A stretch of 64,000 nt of DNA from Forficula auricularia (GCA_024734495.1 JALMQS010000089.1:1058370-1122369); one strand, 5' to 3'; shown: positions 10,681 through 22,891, counted from the first letter of the stretch. Notes: a model not told the origin generated them from the sequence alone. Translations and numbers: made by a program.

Positions 10681-11052
10681 CAGTGTTTCCCAACGTGGGA
10701 CCCACCCCCACAGGGAGGCAATTTGTTTGTTAAGAGGGGCAAAAATGGGCTCGTCCAGATAAATATAAAAATCTATAAAATTAGTTACCATATTTCAAAA
10801 AATAAATGTTAACAAAATTTAAATTAAGTAGTTTCAGCAATATATACCAAAAGAATACACTTAAATGTATGTAGAAATTGTAAAACCTTAAAAAATACTA
10901 ATCAACAAAATTTTTTTTATGTAATTATATTTATATAAATAATACCTAATTCATTTTTAGAATATAAAAATTATGTATATCTTACATACGGGGCATGAGA
11001 ATTTTAGAAAAACTTTGGTGGGACTTAGGACGAAAAAGGTTTGGAAACACTG
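10681..11052. mobile_element. hAT-like non-autonomous element
   Basis: Left end cagtgtttcccaacgtggga and right end ggtttggaaacactg form hAT-style terminal repeats. The 8-bp flanks gattagag and ctttagga match only partly, so the target duplication is decayed or misplaced. Interior is AT-rich and non-coding. Confidence 0.6.
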
Positions 11053-11354
11053 CTTTAGGACTCGAAGACAATTTTTTGTGATCATTTCCAATTTTAGACT
11101 GATTAAATCCATTTTGAAAATGAAAAAGTATAGCTATTCTCGGAAATGTTGAAAAATACTTTCTCTCAATAGAATTAATTACAATTTGCCTACAATAGAA
11201 AATTAAATGATGGATTTCATGTATGGCTTTTATAGACATAAAACACAACCGAGCCATTTCTCGGTTCAATAGTCGAATAAACTATGCTAAATCCTTTACT
11301 GGGCTGAGCTGAATATATCAGCAAATTTTGAGACTTTTCTAACATTTATTATAG

Positions 11355-11658
11355 TTCTCGACATAAGAAAACGCCCTCTGACGTCCCGAACTGCCGTCGA
11401 AGTTTTTTGATAAATCACCTCCGGGTGAATTTCTATCCAATGTGACCGGAGATAGCTGGTTAAAAAAACGCAGCGGGACTTTTTCTTGCTCTTTAATTGT
11501 GAATTTAAAAAGCGAAGACAAAACGAAAACTCGTTCTGGTGTTTATTATCTGCAGGATGTGAGCTTGGCTAGATATGGGAATTTATATTTTAATAATTAT
11601 GAATCTAATCAATCCGTAGAAGAAAGCAATTTTGACGAGCTTCGTCCCTTCAACGAAG
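11355..11658 (+). pseudogene. Possible coding exon or gene remnant, one frameshift
   Basis: GC-richer than its surroundings, with an acceptor-like attattatag before 11355 and a donor-like gaag/gttagg at 11658/11659. The frame from the acceptor reads LDIRKRPLTSRTAVEVF and stops in a T6 run. One base shift there continues as FDKSPPGEFLSNVTGDSWLK and runs to ELRPFNEG and a stop at 11660-11662. One missing T would therefore explain both frames, pointing to a decayed exon or a sequencing error. I recognise no family. The minus strand is also open (11521-11339), so the coding strand is not certain. Confidence 0.35.
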
Positions 11659-12154
11659 GTTAGGACTTTTTTAATTAAATGAAATGGCCTTTTGGACAAA
11701 CTCACAAGCAAATAAAGGAGATTTATTGTATTTTTATGTAAATTGAAAAATCAAATCAAATTTTTTTCACGATTTATGTTAAAAATTTTACTCTTTTCCC
11801 CAAGTTAATTTTTCTCTAGGTTCCAGTGGGGTAACTAGATACCCCCTTGATGGAGTTGACGGGGGGGGGGGGTGTCAAGACTTGCAGTTTTTCTCTTTAG
11901 GAAGAATAAGATTAAAATAACTATTGGAAATTTAATTGAAATAATTTAGTTTGTCAAAAGTAGCATAATTTATGATTCATAAGAAGAAATCAATGAAGTT
12001 GTCCTATGTTTGATTCTAATAAACATATACTAATTAAGTATAACCAGGGGCATAGCTGCGGGGGGGAGTAACGGCAGCGACAAACCGTTTCTTATGGCAA
12101 ACTAACCGTAATTAAATATATTTCATATGCTTAATCAAGAATTATGTTCTTTTT
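11659..12154. other. Repeat edges, no gene
   Basis: Holds poly-G tracts (11860s, 12061) and, at 11955-12035, a worn left-end piece of hammerhead family A (gaaatcaatgaagttgtcct, then aataaacata). No ribozyme core remains. Confidence 0.5.
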
Positions 12155-13220
12155 AACCGACTTCAAAAAAGGAGGAGGTTATCAATTTTACTGAATTTTT
12201 TTTGTATCTATTTTATTCGATTTCTTCGCCAATTGTGAACCGATTTTGATGATTTTTTTGCATTGGTTTCAGTCTAGTCCCATTTTTTTCATTATTATTG
12301 GACCTTGTTTTGTTATGTTTGTTCAGGGATAACTTCTTTGTTTATGAACCAATTTTAATGATTCTTTCTGGGTTTGGATCAGGATACCACCAAGATAGTT
12401 AAGATATCTATTTATTTATTTATTTTATGTATGTTTAGCGAGAACTTTTTGCCGATTTCTATGATTCTTTTTTTATTGGAAAGAGGGTACCTTAGGGGTG
12501 GTCCCATATTAATTTGGTCAAGTTCTGATGATATGATCAATGACGAAATAACGTAAATCTCCAATTCTTATGAGCAAATAATCGAAATTATAATAAATAA
12601 AATCTTTTATAAAAAAAATCTTAAAACATTCATTTAAAACCCGCAAACATTTCGAGAAAATTTCTATATTTATGAATTGATTTTATTATCATTTTCTGAT
12701 TCATTCGCCCGAAGCTTTCTCTTACGAGATACATACAAAATATTATATTAAGTCACTATTAATAACATCACTAAAAAGAAAAAAAGAAAAATAATTTTTA
12801 TAAATTAAAATAACAGCGACTTCAAAAAAATAAAATTCAACAAATAAAATAATGAAAACTCAAAAATCAAATAAAACGCACTAAAAGGTATAAAATAATT
12901 ATCTAATTTAGTTACAACTAAACGACGAAAATTAACATGAAATCACTTTTGAAGTCGGTGCTAAACAAACTATATAAGCAAGCTTACGCGATGTTGTCTT
13001 CATTACCCGCCAAACATACTAATTAAGATCCCTCGAGTTCGATTCATAAAATGTATATGTTTGGCACCGACTTCAAAAAGTGATTTCATGTAACAATTTC
13101 ATCGTTTAGTTGTAACTAAATAAGATAATTATTTTAAACCTTTTAGTGGATTTTATTTGATTTTTGAGTCCTTATTATTTTATTTATTGCATTTAATTTT
13201 TTTGAAGTAGGTTTTATTTT
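12155..13220. mobile_element. aaccgacttc-type dispersed element, tail-first copy
   Basis: It begins aaccgacttcaaaaaagg, the tail end in reverse orientation. The foldback part follows at 12790-13220 (arms with cactaaaaggtataaaataa and gttagttgtaactaaat-like blocks). Same family as 9404-10375. Non-coding. Confidence 0.7.
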
Positions 13221-15180
13221 TTTTATATAATTTAATTTCTTTAAATACCTACCTATTTGTTTTAATAAAAAAAAAATCCCAGTAAATATTTTGCTTTGTG
13301 GATTGACTGTGGATTCATTAGTCAATAAAAATTCATTTTTTTTTTAATTGGAGAAAATTTAATATTTAAAAAAGCAAAATATTTTTGAACTAATTTATAG
13401 GGTTCCGCACAAACGGGACTCTTTAATTGATGTCAATACATTAATATCTGTCTGTTTGTCCTTATGGCAGAGCATTTATAGCTCGTGCCTAAACTGAAAA
13501 AGATACAACCTCGAAATTGAAAATTTATATTTATTCATTTTCTCCAAAATCAAGGCCGTTGTCAGCAGGGGGTTTGAAGCCCCATTCCCCGAAATGTTGA
13601 TGTAAAAATCGAAGTTTTGCAGGATATAAATAATCGATAAATAATGGCTCAAAAAAAAACTTAATAAAAAATACTATAATAAAATAAAAGAAAACAATCT
13701 TGGCATCTGGGAGGTCATTTTTTCTACTCCTAGGAGTGTATCCATACCTCCCTAACCCTTCGGTGGGTAACTAAACCCCCCCCCCAAAAAAAAAATAGCA
13801 ACCTCCCTGAATTTTTTTTTATGGGTTATGGCCTTGTTCTAGATCAAAAATCGCTTCAAATTTTTTGAGATGAAAAATAAAAAACCTTTATAATATATCC
13901 CTGTAAAGATGTCGTTAAGGAGAAAGCTGTTTTTTTTTTTAATTGAATTTAAAAACAACTTTGCAGAAGATCGTTAAAATACCCATTTTAGGGTTCCGTT
14001 TTATACAAGGAAAACAGGGAACCTATTAGTGTCGTTATATTGTCTGTCTTTCAGAGCATTGTAGCTTCTAAACTAACATTGAGATACAAAGTGGAAATCT
14101 AAAATTGTATTAAAATTTTAATTTCATGATTATTTTTGGCAGGGTCGAATTTGATATGGGGTCCAAAATAAAATAAATATTTTACCAGTAAAGTATAAGG
14201 CATCAATATATGAAGATCTCTTTAAGTAAAATTATGCGTAATTTTTTAAAAATTATTTCTGTTTAAAATGACGGTTTGAGAGAGTTCAAAGTGGCCGTTT
14301 TTAGGTGAATATTGGACCTGTCGGCGCGGCGTTTAGAAACGGCTTAACTTAAGATTATGAAAAAATTCCACCAATTTACTTATTCAATTCTTTTACTAAC
14401 GAGAAATAAATGAATTTGATATCTATAGTATTTTGGGAGTTAGAAGTTACGCAACAGTTTGACTGAGGTAAGCACGCACTTGGTCGACTAATTACAAGAT
14501 ATTGTAACTAAAGGATTCCAAAACCATTTGTACCTATAGATTTAGAATTTGTTGCTAGCTCAGAGATGAAGAAAAGTTCGTGGACTGTAGTTTTTTAATA
14601 AAAAAAGGCCTTTTTGTATTTTGATGTTAATTAATGAGATGAGATACATTTACATAAATAATGAGGTTCACCTGGTGCAATGATAAAAGAATATCCTATG
14701 GTTCGCTTTGTTCCTTATAAATTAGTATCTGTCCCTGGTTCGTGGTGTAATATTAAATCCGTTAGAAATTTTCAGAGTCTCGCGTGGGTCCTTCAAATGT
14801 GTATCAATCCAATAAAATCGTAGTCCAAAAGAGAGTTTTCCAATTGAGTAGCAGGGTCAAATAGTGTTTAAATTCAATCAGAGCTTTTGGATATTTTCTT
14901 AATTAATAGGACGAAACAACAGAAGGTTAGAATACGCAAGAGGTATTTTTACAAGTGGTATGTGTCGACCAGCAGAAAATGCTAGCTAGCACGCGTATCG
15001 TTCTTATTGGCTAGACCAAAGTTCGGCCGGACAGAAACCACCTATTTTGAATTTTATACACCATTGAACTCAAAATTATGAAAAAATTGTTCACGTAAGT
15101 CCATTCTCTGGTCATAAAATACAAATAAGAACAATGTTGATATCTGAAGTATTTTGGAAGTTATTAGTTGGTCGCCATAT
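13221..15180. other. Repeat-derived stretch, no gene
   Basis: Two fragments of the gggttccg repeat lie at 13400-13520 and 13990-14110. Two diverged copies of another block (a gaaaaaatt block and a gatatct...agtattttgggag block) are at 14355-14450 and 15070-15165, and a third worn copy is near 63350. No coding frame is supported. Confidence 0.4.
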
Positions 15181-15181
15181 T

Positions 15182-15802
15182 TTAAATAATGTTTGTTTTT
15201 AAAATTCGGGGAAGGCGGTGTGGGTTTATAGTGAAACATTTTAAAATTATAATGGGTTTAAGTTGGTGGTGTTTCACAGTGAGGAAAAATAAAGTAATTT
15301 GAGTTAAACTATTTAGTTTTTAAATTCTCAATATATTTAGGGTCATTAGCCCATCACCAGGAGTGCATTCATATTAAAAACTTAATGGTTTAAATAAATT
15401 TTTATTTTCTCATTAATATATCAAAGAATAATTGATACGTCAACGAGAATTATTTTGACCGCGCTGATTTGAAAAATATATTTTTATCTCGCGAGACTAC
15501 TGCGAATTACGCTATTGGAGTCTGCGGAGTATTAAGTCTGGACCAAGAGAGAAAAAGATGTGATCCACTCATCTCTTTGATATATTAATGAGAAAATAAA
15601 AATTTATTTAATATCATTATTTCAAGTTAGAAAAATATAAGTTCAAATATTATTTTCACTCAATATTTGACAAAAATTCCCTATATTAGATTCGCGATTG
15701 AATCAAATGTAGAAAACATTCCGTTAATTAATGGTTTAATTCAAATTATTTTATTTTTCCTCAGTGTGAAATACCACCAACTCCAACCCATTATAATGTT
15801 TG
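15182..15802. mobile_element. Hammerhead family E element (copy E1), composite
   Basis: Terminal inverted repeats at 15247-15310 and 15735-15802 share ggtggtgtttcac-type and cccattataat-type words. Upstream edge ggcggtgtgggtttatagtg matches the outer motif of copies at 41332 and 47393. The interior contains blocks also found at 60304-60494 and 60545-60820 (gatacgtcaac, attcgcgattgaatcaaatg), so other elements are nested here. Confidence 0.65.
15325..15367 (-). ncRNA. Decayed hammerhead, family E1
   Basis: Minus strand: CUCC, CUGGUGA (A6 to G), stem II GGG...CCC, UAAAU (G12 to U), AUAUAUUGAG. Two invariant core residues are changed, so it should be inactive. Its layout matches the better motif at 41482-41525. 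Confidence 0.4.
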
Positions 15803-16049
15803 TTTTTGATGAATGTCAATGTTAAAATCAGGTATAGCCTGAAGACGATAAAAGGATTCAATAAAATAATAATTCCATTATTGTGTGAAATTTCTGCTTT
15901 CGATCTCAAACTATTCACTGAACTAAAAATTGACAAATCACCAAAATTTGCAGCGATTCTTGAAATAAGTTATTTCCTCTAATTTTAGTATTCTAATCGA
16001 GAAGGTCCAGAGTTCGATGTCAGAAAAATGTGAAAAAAATGTGAAAAGT

Positions 16050-16650
16050 GTCATCTCCTATTTAGGTCTAGACGCTGTTATACTCCCAGTCAACTTTTTA
16101 TACTGTATATGGCTCAAATTCGTCCCTGTCTCGAATATGGCTCTCATCTGTGGAGGGGTGTCTCCAAGCATTCTCTTGCTACACTGGATGCAATTCAGAA
16201 GCGAGTAATTAAACTAATAGGAGACCCGGCTCTAACCAACTCACTCGACTCCCTAGCTCACCGAAGAACCGTTTCTGCCCTTTCCCTGTACTACAGATAC
16301 TATCACGGTGTCTGTTCAGTCGAGCTGAAATCAATTATGCCCCCTAATGCCCTCTTTACGAGAAACACGCGGTTTTCTGACGCTCAGCACCCCTTCGCTG
16401 TCAAATTGGATAAAAGTCGAACAAGTGCTTTCGCCAACTCTTTTTCCCTATGACCTCCAGAGACTGGAACTCGCTCCCTGCCACCATCTTTCCCGCGACT
16501 TATAACCCTCAGCTATTTAAGACCCGTATCCACAGATACCTTCGACCCCCGCCCAACCCATAAAATTCTTTCTTCTTCTTTTCACGATGGAGGGGCCAAC
16601 CCAGGGCTTGAGGGGTTACACTTTTTTGGTATAACTCCTTCTCTCATCAT
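16050..16650 (+). pseudogene. jockey/CR1-like non-LTR retrotransposon tail (RT C-terminus)
   Basis: The frame reads SQLFILYMAQIRPCLEYG, then SHLWRGV, then LATLDAIQKRVIKLIGD, the conserved C-terminal segment following the reverse-transcriptase domain in jockey/CR1-type elements. It stops at 16451. One base shift at about 16440 (within the T run) restores MTSRDWNSLPATIF and a C-terminus ending RYLRPPPNP with a stop at 16561-16563. Catalytic RT motifs are absent, so this is a 5'-truncated, frameshifted insertion. Related fragments are at 17400, 23180, 25745-26345 and 63055. Confidence 0.85.
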
Positions 16651-18050
16651 TATCATAAAAAAAAGTAGTCTGAAAAGATGAAGATCTAAAAACTTTCTAC
16701 TTCGAATTTTTCCAGGAAATCCAGATTCCTATTTTTTCATATAGCAATATGCGGAATATAATATTCCTTTCTCTTTGTTAAGTATTGGATGTAAAATCAA
16801 TAGTAAAATTAACTTACCCTTTTATTGGTAATAGATTTCAGTAATTTTAAAAATAAAATTCCGATATTATGTACATTATTTCAACAATTAACTAATTGAA
16901 TGAAATTGATCGACGCCTCCTCTTCTTTGCTTGCATTTTCGAATGAATCAATTAGTGGAGTATCATTTAATTCAATTGTATTTGAATAGCACACAGAGAG
17001 AACATCGAGGGTCACCCTTCATAAGATATATACATACGGTATATATATATATATATCTTGCGGGTGATCATCGGCTTAGATAACTCCTTAGTGGTCACTT
17101 GAGTGACGGGCGAATTCCAGAAGATATCCTTTATGGATCAGTCAAAGATCCAGACCGGATGTTTGCTTTTGCCAAAGCTGTGCAGTGACGGCTTCTGGAA
17201 TTCTTTCTTGGAGGGACCACCAGACCCCCTGCTCTGCTTTTTAAAGTATGGAATTTTGAATGTGTAAAGATTAAAAGAGCCAGACATTACCAAATGTAGC
17301 TTGAAACATGCCGACCAAGTTCAAGTCGGACTCGCATACCGAGGGTTCAGAACCTTATATACGAGTATTTCCAAAATATTTGAGAAATTAAATTCTAACT
17401 AGTTTATCTCTATGACTTCTTGGAACGCCTATCCCAACTCCGTCTTTCCCTTGTCCCACATTTCCCTTATAGGTGCTACACAATTCATCAAATCTATATA
17501 AATAAAAATGTACTGTTACGCTTAAGTGATACATTGAAGGATCTCTGAAAGTTCTTCACCGATTTTTTTGAAATTTTCACACAACATTCCATTCAAATAC
17601 ACGAGTGTTTTTATAAATATCACACCTGTGGTATGTAAAAAATATTTTTTTCGAGGAAACAACGCCAGCGCCTCTCTGGGGGAGGTAAAAGCAAACAAAC
17701 AAGATGGCCGATAATAGCTTTTTGGAAATCTTTCAACTGTCAATATTATTTTTGGTTAAGGGAACAATTTTGACAAGTAATATATAATTCATTTACTGTT
17801 TTAATACCTATTCTATAATTATTTGCATTTTCAATTTATTTTCAAAACTATTATTATTTTTTCAATCATAAGAGTTAGTCACAGCAACGCGTGGTTGGGT
17901 CAGCTATTATCTATATAAATTTTAATCATAAAACGGGACGCTCCCCGCCAGGGGCTAGGTCACGCCAGGCCGAAGGCCCGGGCGTCAACTAGCATACATA
18001 TATATACCATATATATAAATTAATTCAACATGAAACTTAAAATAAGCCAA
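16651..18050. other. Repeat fragments, no intact gene
   Basis: At 17400-17475 a short frame (MTSWNAYPNS) is a worn copy of the RT tail. A TA tract is at 17040-17058. Near 17315-17350 and 17935-18000 lie pieces of dispersed repeats (accgagggttc; GC-rich ggccgaaggcccgggcgtc) resembling the start of the repeat at 32850. The minus-strand frame 17743-17522 has no recognisable domain. Confidence 0.45.
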
Positions 18051-18123
18051 CAAAGTATACAGAGGGTTCCGTATTAGATGAAGGAGCCAAAGATGGAATC
18101 ACTGGGTTCAATAAAACACCTTT

Positions 18124-18170
18124 AATAAAACGTTTCGGCCTGAATTTATTTGGCCATCTTCAGTTAATTA
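18124..18170 (-). ncRNA. Hammerhead ribozyme motif, family C
   Basis: Minus strand: UUAA, core CUGAAGA, extra U, stem II GGCC-(11-nt loop)-GGCC, GAAA, CGUU, UUAUUAAA. Stem I pairs UAA with UUA, with more A/U pairs beyond. H17 would be U (GUU), which is permitted but often slower than GUC. Confidence 0.6.
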
Positions 18171-18408
18171 GGAGTTATACACAAAATGCTATACACATAT
18201 CTGATCGAACCAAGCCTTGTCAAAAATAAAATTTTTAGCTTCATGTAAATTTATAACGTGCCTGGACCCAAAAGTTTCAGAATGTTGGGCTCTGGTTACT
18301 TTCATTCTGAAACTTTTGGGTCCAGGCACGTTATAAATTTACATGAAGCTATTTTGACAAGGCTTGGTTCGATCACATATGTGTACCGCATTTTGTGTAT
18401 AACTCCTA

Positions 18409-18455
18409 ATTGACTGTAGATGCCCAAATAAAATTCAGACCGGAAACGTCTTATT
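18409..18455 (+). ncRNA. Decayed hammerhead, family C right arm
   Basis: CUGUAGA in place of CUGANGA (A6 to U), stem II lost (GCCC...GACC), GGAAACGUC retained. Probably inactive. Confidence 0.45.
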
Positions 18456-18498
18456 AAAGGTGTTTTATTGAACCCAGTGATTCAATCTTTGGCTGATA

Positions 18499-18959
18499 CC
18501 TCCTCCTTCATCAATACAGTTTCATCACAGCAACGAACTCTAACAATATACAGAGGGTTCCGTACAATATATCTTCAAAAATACTTGAGATATCATATTC
18601 TTTCTTTCTTATTGTTAATAAGGAGATAATTAGTGAATTTGTGTAATTTTTTCATGATTTTGATCTAGGCCACTTCTGAACGCTAACAGATAAATTAATT
18701 ACCTAAAAATCGGCACATTCATTTTAAAATAGATTAAAATTATATTTCAGAAATCTCAAACCAATTTCAGAAAATCTCACCTGAATTTCAGAAATCTCAA
18801 TTGGATATGAGAAAATGTTAATTGTAATTCAGAAATTTTATTTGACATAGCAAAGCCTTCAAGATGGCAGGAGACGGTCAAAAACGTTGACAAATTAAAT
18901 TTTATTTATTTCTATTTTCAAATAAAAATCAGCTTTTTTTACTTGAAATTAAAATTAAA
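18499..18959. other. AT-rich stretch, no gene
   Basis: Contains short direct repeats of a ttcagaaatctcaa-like word at 18749-18805. No gene seen. Confidence 0.35.
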
Positions 18960-19375
18960 AATAATATTATTATTATTTGTTGCGTTTGGACCCTTGGGAT
19001 CACGCAAAGCTTGATGTTTCTTTCTGTTTGGACCTTCCACGCCTCTATCTTTTTCCGGAACATGTAATCGAGTTCCATGGTCAGGTAATTTTTCCTGGCC
19101 GGATGAGTGTGTTGATGTTAAAGGTGCCCAGGTATGTATGGATTTTTGGTGTCATTCTTCCATTGTTTCTTCCTTGACTTCATGATGGTCCGGATCCCCC
19201 AGAATCTGAATGCCCAGTTGCCACTCGAGAGTGGGTGGATTGGTTACCACCTGGGGTAATATTGTTTTTGCCTCTCACGATTCATGGTTGCTTGTTACGA
19301 AATTTTGTCCTGCGCATGCGCGATGTTTTGTAGAACCAAAGATTGTCAGTTTCTGGAGCCGAGGGGCCTGTTAAT
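18960..19375 (-). other. GC-richer island, possibly a retroposon 3' end
   Basis: Read on the minus strand it ends in caacaaataataataata, a tail typical of retroposed copies. Only short frames are open on either strand and I recognise no protein. An NRF1-like palindrome tgcgcatgcgc is at 19312-19322. It could instead be a host regulatory piece. Confidence 0.3.
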
Positions 19376-20287
19376 TATTAAAATAATATTAATATATAGC
19401 TTTTAAGTAAAATAAAAAATTGCCCAGCAATCTTCGGTGTTCCAAATTTTAGTCAATTAACATTATTTATTTGATAAATTTACTAAAGAGTTTAGGTCAC
19501 CCCTGGTAGTCCATCTTCAGTAGTACTGAAAATTGAAACATTTTATAAAAAATTTTATAGAATTACACAAAACAAATACCATACAATTTCATCTTGATAC
19601 ATACAATTTTGGACTTTGACACTCTGCATATACTATTGTATAACTCATTCTCAATTTATTTACATGGATATTTCAAAAATTTTCAATTATTTCATGTGAG
19701 TAAAAAACCATTTAATTTATAAAATATATAAAAAAATAATAATAATAATAACTCAATTGTAAAAATCGATCTACTCGGTTTGTCTTTATAATTACTTCAA
19801 CATTTATATTCATAGAATATAATGGGAAAGTATTGAGAGTATTTATTGCGTGTATTTATCAAGTGTCACGGCACTTAATAAAAGGTTGCTGTACTACTTC
19901 TAGCCTATATCGAGCTTAAGTTTCGAATTTCGTATCTTTGAGACTTGTGGTTACGAAAAGAGGTAGGGGGTACATTCTTACGTACGTAAACATCAACTTC
20001 CGGGTCTTTCTATTTTAGCCAAAATCTTGTTATATTTTTTGTAGACTCTAGATAGCTTAAGTTTCAAATCTCTAGGCTCTGCGATTTTTCAAAGACGAGA
20101 TATGGACGATTAAAATATTTATTTTACGACACTCCTAATTTACAACCCCTTCTTTTAATTCAATGGGATTAAAAATTTTACACAACTATTAACTCATGAC
20201 ACTTGATAAATACACTAATTTTTAAAAAAATCGTTTGAGTCGTTTTTGAGAGAAAAAAAAACGAAATAAAGGAAGGGTTTGTACACA
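19376..20287. other. Repeat fragment region, no gene
   Basis: About 19985-20265 is a reversed copy of the 57000-57425 repeat (tcaacttccgggtc, tagccaaaatcttg, caaagacgagatatgga). The rest is AT-rich without a supported feature. Confidence 0.5.
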
Positions 20288-20383
20288 AAGAGAAACAAAG
20301 AAGTTGTCCTCTGCTTGATGCAAATAAACATACGCACATATATATCGAGATGATATATCTGTATATATATTATTTATTTGTTT

Positions 20384-20422
20384 AAGACTATAGTTTCGAA
20401 GACTTGGTCTTCATCATCAGTC
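20384..20422 (-). ncRNA. Hammerhead ribozyme motif, family A2 left arm
   Basis: Core CUGAUGA, extra U, stem II GAAGAC-CAA-GUCUUC, GAAA, CUAUAGUC. Stem I is short (A-U, G-U). Core fully conserved. Confidence 0.65.
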
Positions 20423-20626
20423 TTTTTTAATGATAAATGTTTGTTTTTCATGGAGTCAATATCGTATGGATATTGAAAATTTGGTGTTCCTTCTGGTGGT
20501 CAGCTTAGAACCAATAAAAAAAGATTTTTATTGGTTCTAAGCTGACCACCAGTGAGAAGGAACACCAAATTTTCAATATCCACTACGATATTGACTCCAT
20601 GAAAAACAAACATTTATCATTAAAAA

Positions 20627-20665
20627 GACTGATGATGAAGACCAAGTCTTCGAAACTATAGTCTT
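20627..20665 (+). ncRNA. Hammerhead ribozyme motif, family A2 right arm
   Basis: Mirror of the left-arm motif: CUGAUGA 20629-20635, GAAA 20652-20655, GUC 20661-20663. Confidence 0.65.
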
Positions 20666-20812
20666 AAACAAATAAATAATATATATACAGATATATCATC
20701 TCGATATATATGTGTGTATGTTTATTTGCATCAAGCAGAGAACAACCTCTTTGTTTCTCTTTGTGAATCAACAACTCTGCTACTCTCGGCAAAACAAAAA
20801 CTTTTCAATTGA

Positions 20813-21480
20813 AGGGTTTGTAAATTAGTAGTATCGCAATGACTTCAAATAAATGAAAATGTGAAAGTCGCGTGGTGAACACACCAGTTGATTTTTCATG
20901 TCAATCCCTTGAACTGTTGCGATTTAACCTAAAGTACTCCCCCCCCCCTCAGACGTCTCCTGTTGACATCCGTGTTTACCCTTTTGCTGAAATGAGACAT
21001 CGCCATATTGCATGTTTATTTATTTGTTTAAGGAATCGATCCCGGGCAGCCAGAGGGCTTGGCTGTCCGTCCAAGAATTATGAGGAAAAAGTATTGGTCA
21101 GTTGGTGTCCATTAGCCAGGGCGGGGCTGTGTCACACGTCCTAGCCAGTAAAAGCATGTCTCGCGGGGTTCATTAATTTCCAGAGGCCCGCCCGGGGGCC
21201 CCTCGAAAGAAGCCGACTGCGGGTGTCACATGATTAATCACACTTCTCGGGGTTGTTGCTTGCACCAACTAAATTCCGCTTGACCGGACAGAGAAACCTT
21301 ATTGTGTTCCGCCGATCGTATTTATTGTTCGACAGTCGTATCAAATGGAAGATTGAGATAATATGGATCCGGGACAAGCCAAGCATTCCGTCTTCATGTG
21401 ATTTATTTTCATCTGACACGGACTCTATTTATAGAAAGAATCGACTTGGCCAATTTGTATAATAAACGACCAGCAAAGAA
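20813..21480. other. GC-richer, apparently unique segment; gene or regulatory role unresolved
   Basis: About 20860-21460 is clearly more GC-rich than the flanks (ggcccgcccgggggcccctc near 21184) and shows no repeat found elsewhere in the window. A 90-codon plus-strand frame (20872-21144) has no recognisable domain and crosses a C9 run, so I do not call it coding. It might be a promoter, enhancer or exon of an unseen gene. Confidence 0.3.
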
Positions 21481-21839
21481 ATATCCCCCATTTCGATATT
21501 TTATTAGTTGGATACCAATTTGCTGACGATCATTTTTATATTTTTTTCTGATTTATACCAGTCTCGTGACATTATACATAAATTAGGATTATACTTTAGT
21601 CTCTTCTTCTTGATTATAAATCTCGTAGTTCCAATCATCGGAATATAATAGTAGTTCAGAGAGGTGTAATAAATCGTTAAGTACTTACCTATTCGTTTAA
21701 ATTTAAAAGATTCCAAATATTTGATTCTCTTTTTGTAGATAAATTTCGAATTATGTTTTTCCTACTTTACAAGGAAATGATAAAATTTATATGGAAAATT
21801 AAAATAATAAGTCTTTTTGCTGAATGTAAATAAACATGT

Positions 21840-21930
21840 TTTGCCAAGAGTAGCAGAGTTGTTAATTCATAAAGATAAATCAATGAGGTTGTCCTCTGCT
21901 TGATAAAATTAAACATATATAAACCAAATA
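21840..21930 (+). repeat. Hammerhead family A left-end fragment
   Basis: gccaagagtagcagagttgt, then aatgaggttgtcctctgctt. No ribozyme core follows, so this is a solo end. Confidence 0.75.
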
Positions 21931-22840
21931 TAAATATATACCTATCAGTTGCGCTTGGTGACTTTTCAACCAGAAGATGCTGTCCAAAAGAGTATTCTTC
22001 ATTTTTACAAACTTTTATTTTAATCTTAGCTTTTTTTGCAAATTTCATCGAATATGGCATCATTTTACTTATTTTTCAAATTTAACATTAGATTAAAAAT
22101 ATATTTTGGGACCTTCGCCCCTAAACGGATACTGCTTTGTGTGAGTGAGGGTAGGAGTCAGAAATTAAATCTTTTGATTTAAACTCACAGTCCCTGAGAT
22201 GGAAATCGACCATCTTCCACAATGAATAAACCTGTCTTATAAGAAAATTTTAAATTTCTCGTAGTTCTATTGCTATATGCAATCTATGACTTGTCTATAG
22301 CACTCTTAGTTATTTCCGATCTTATATATTGAAAGTTCTTAGAAATGGATTAGTCCAAAGATTCTCGAATCATCTTTATTTATTCCTTTTTTGTATTACT
22401 ACTATTTTAATAGTTCCTCAGCGAGAACAATTTTTAGTCGACTAAAACTCGTCTGGACTTGTCTTTGACCTGCTTGAACTGGAAGATATACCAGGCAGGG
22501 ACTTCAAACCTTCTATCTGCACCCTTTTCGGAAAATCATTCAATTTAATTGCCCCTTGAAACTATGCAACAATTTTATTTCATTTCGAAAACCAATATTC
22601 TTTTCAAAACAAAAAAATGTTTTTATAGAAATATTTGAAATAACGGATAATAATTTGAAAATTTAAGGATCCTCCTGAAATTTTGAAGTCGACCTTATAT
22701 ATTTATGAGGGAAAGGCAAAAATAAGTCAAATAAATAAATACAAATATTTGCGAAATTTTGCCCACACTGAACAATTTCTTAACCTAAACACATGAAAGA
22801 TTTTAACCTTTCATTCATAAATTAATTCCTGTGAATCCAT
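21931..22840. other. AT-rich stretch without a recognised gene
   Basis: No supported coding frame. Frames on both strands at 21767-22085 overlap each other and have no domain. Confidence 0.35.
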
Positions 22841-22846
22841 TGTAAT

Positions 22847-22891
22847 AGACTGATGAAGAGGGCAAAGTCCTCGAAACTATAGTCTCGTTAT
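22847..22891 (+). ncRNA. Hammerhead ribozyme motif, family A3
   Basis: CUGAUGA 22850-22856, extra A, stem II GAGGG-CAAAG-UCCUC (five pairs including one G-U), GAAA 22873-22876, CUAUAGUC, then UCGUUAU. Stem I pairs AUAGA with UC and UAU around a GU bulge, the same bulged design as the family B array. Confidence 0.65.

Larger units (their letters stand above)
18085..18498. mobile_element. Hammerhead family C foldback
   Basis: Arms at about 18085-18280 and 18300-18498 are reverse complements over nearly 200 bp (shared gggtccaggcacgttataaa, ttgacaaggcttggttcgat, ttttattgaacccagtgatt). The loop is under 20 bp. Each arm carries a hammerhead, intact on the left and decayed on the right. The whole is flanked on both sides by cagagggttccgta words (18060 and 18550). 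Confidence 0.75.
20288..20812. mobile_element. Hammerhead family A element, nearly complete inverted copy (A2)
   Basis: Palindromic for nearly 480 bp. Outer words gaagttgtcctctgcttgat and, reversed, atcaagcagagaacaacctc; then tatatcgagatgatatatct and its reverse; then a ribozyme on each arm; the centre contains ttggttctaagctgaccacc and its reverse. The right side adds caacaactctgctactctcg and gcaaaac, the outermost family A end. That end recurs at more than ten other places in the window. Confidence 0.8.

Noticed and set aside
18977..19177. A 66-codon hydrophobic plus-strand frame
   Set aside because: The likely orientation of the island is minus (3' tail at 18960), and no family is recognised.
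19312..19322. NRF1-type palindrome as a promoter
   Set aside because: A single motif with no gene start nearby is insufficient.
20872..21144. A 90-codon frame in the GC-richer segment
   Set aside because: No domain, crosses a C9 run, no splice or promoter support.
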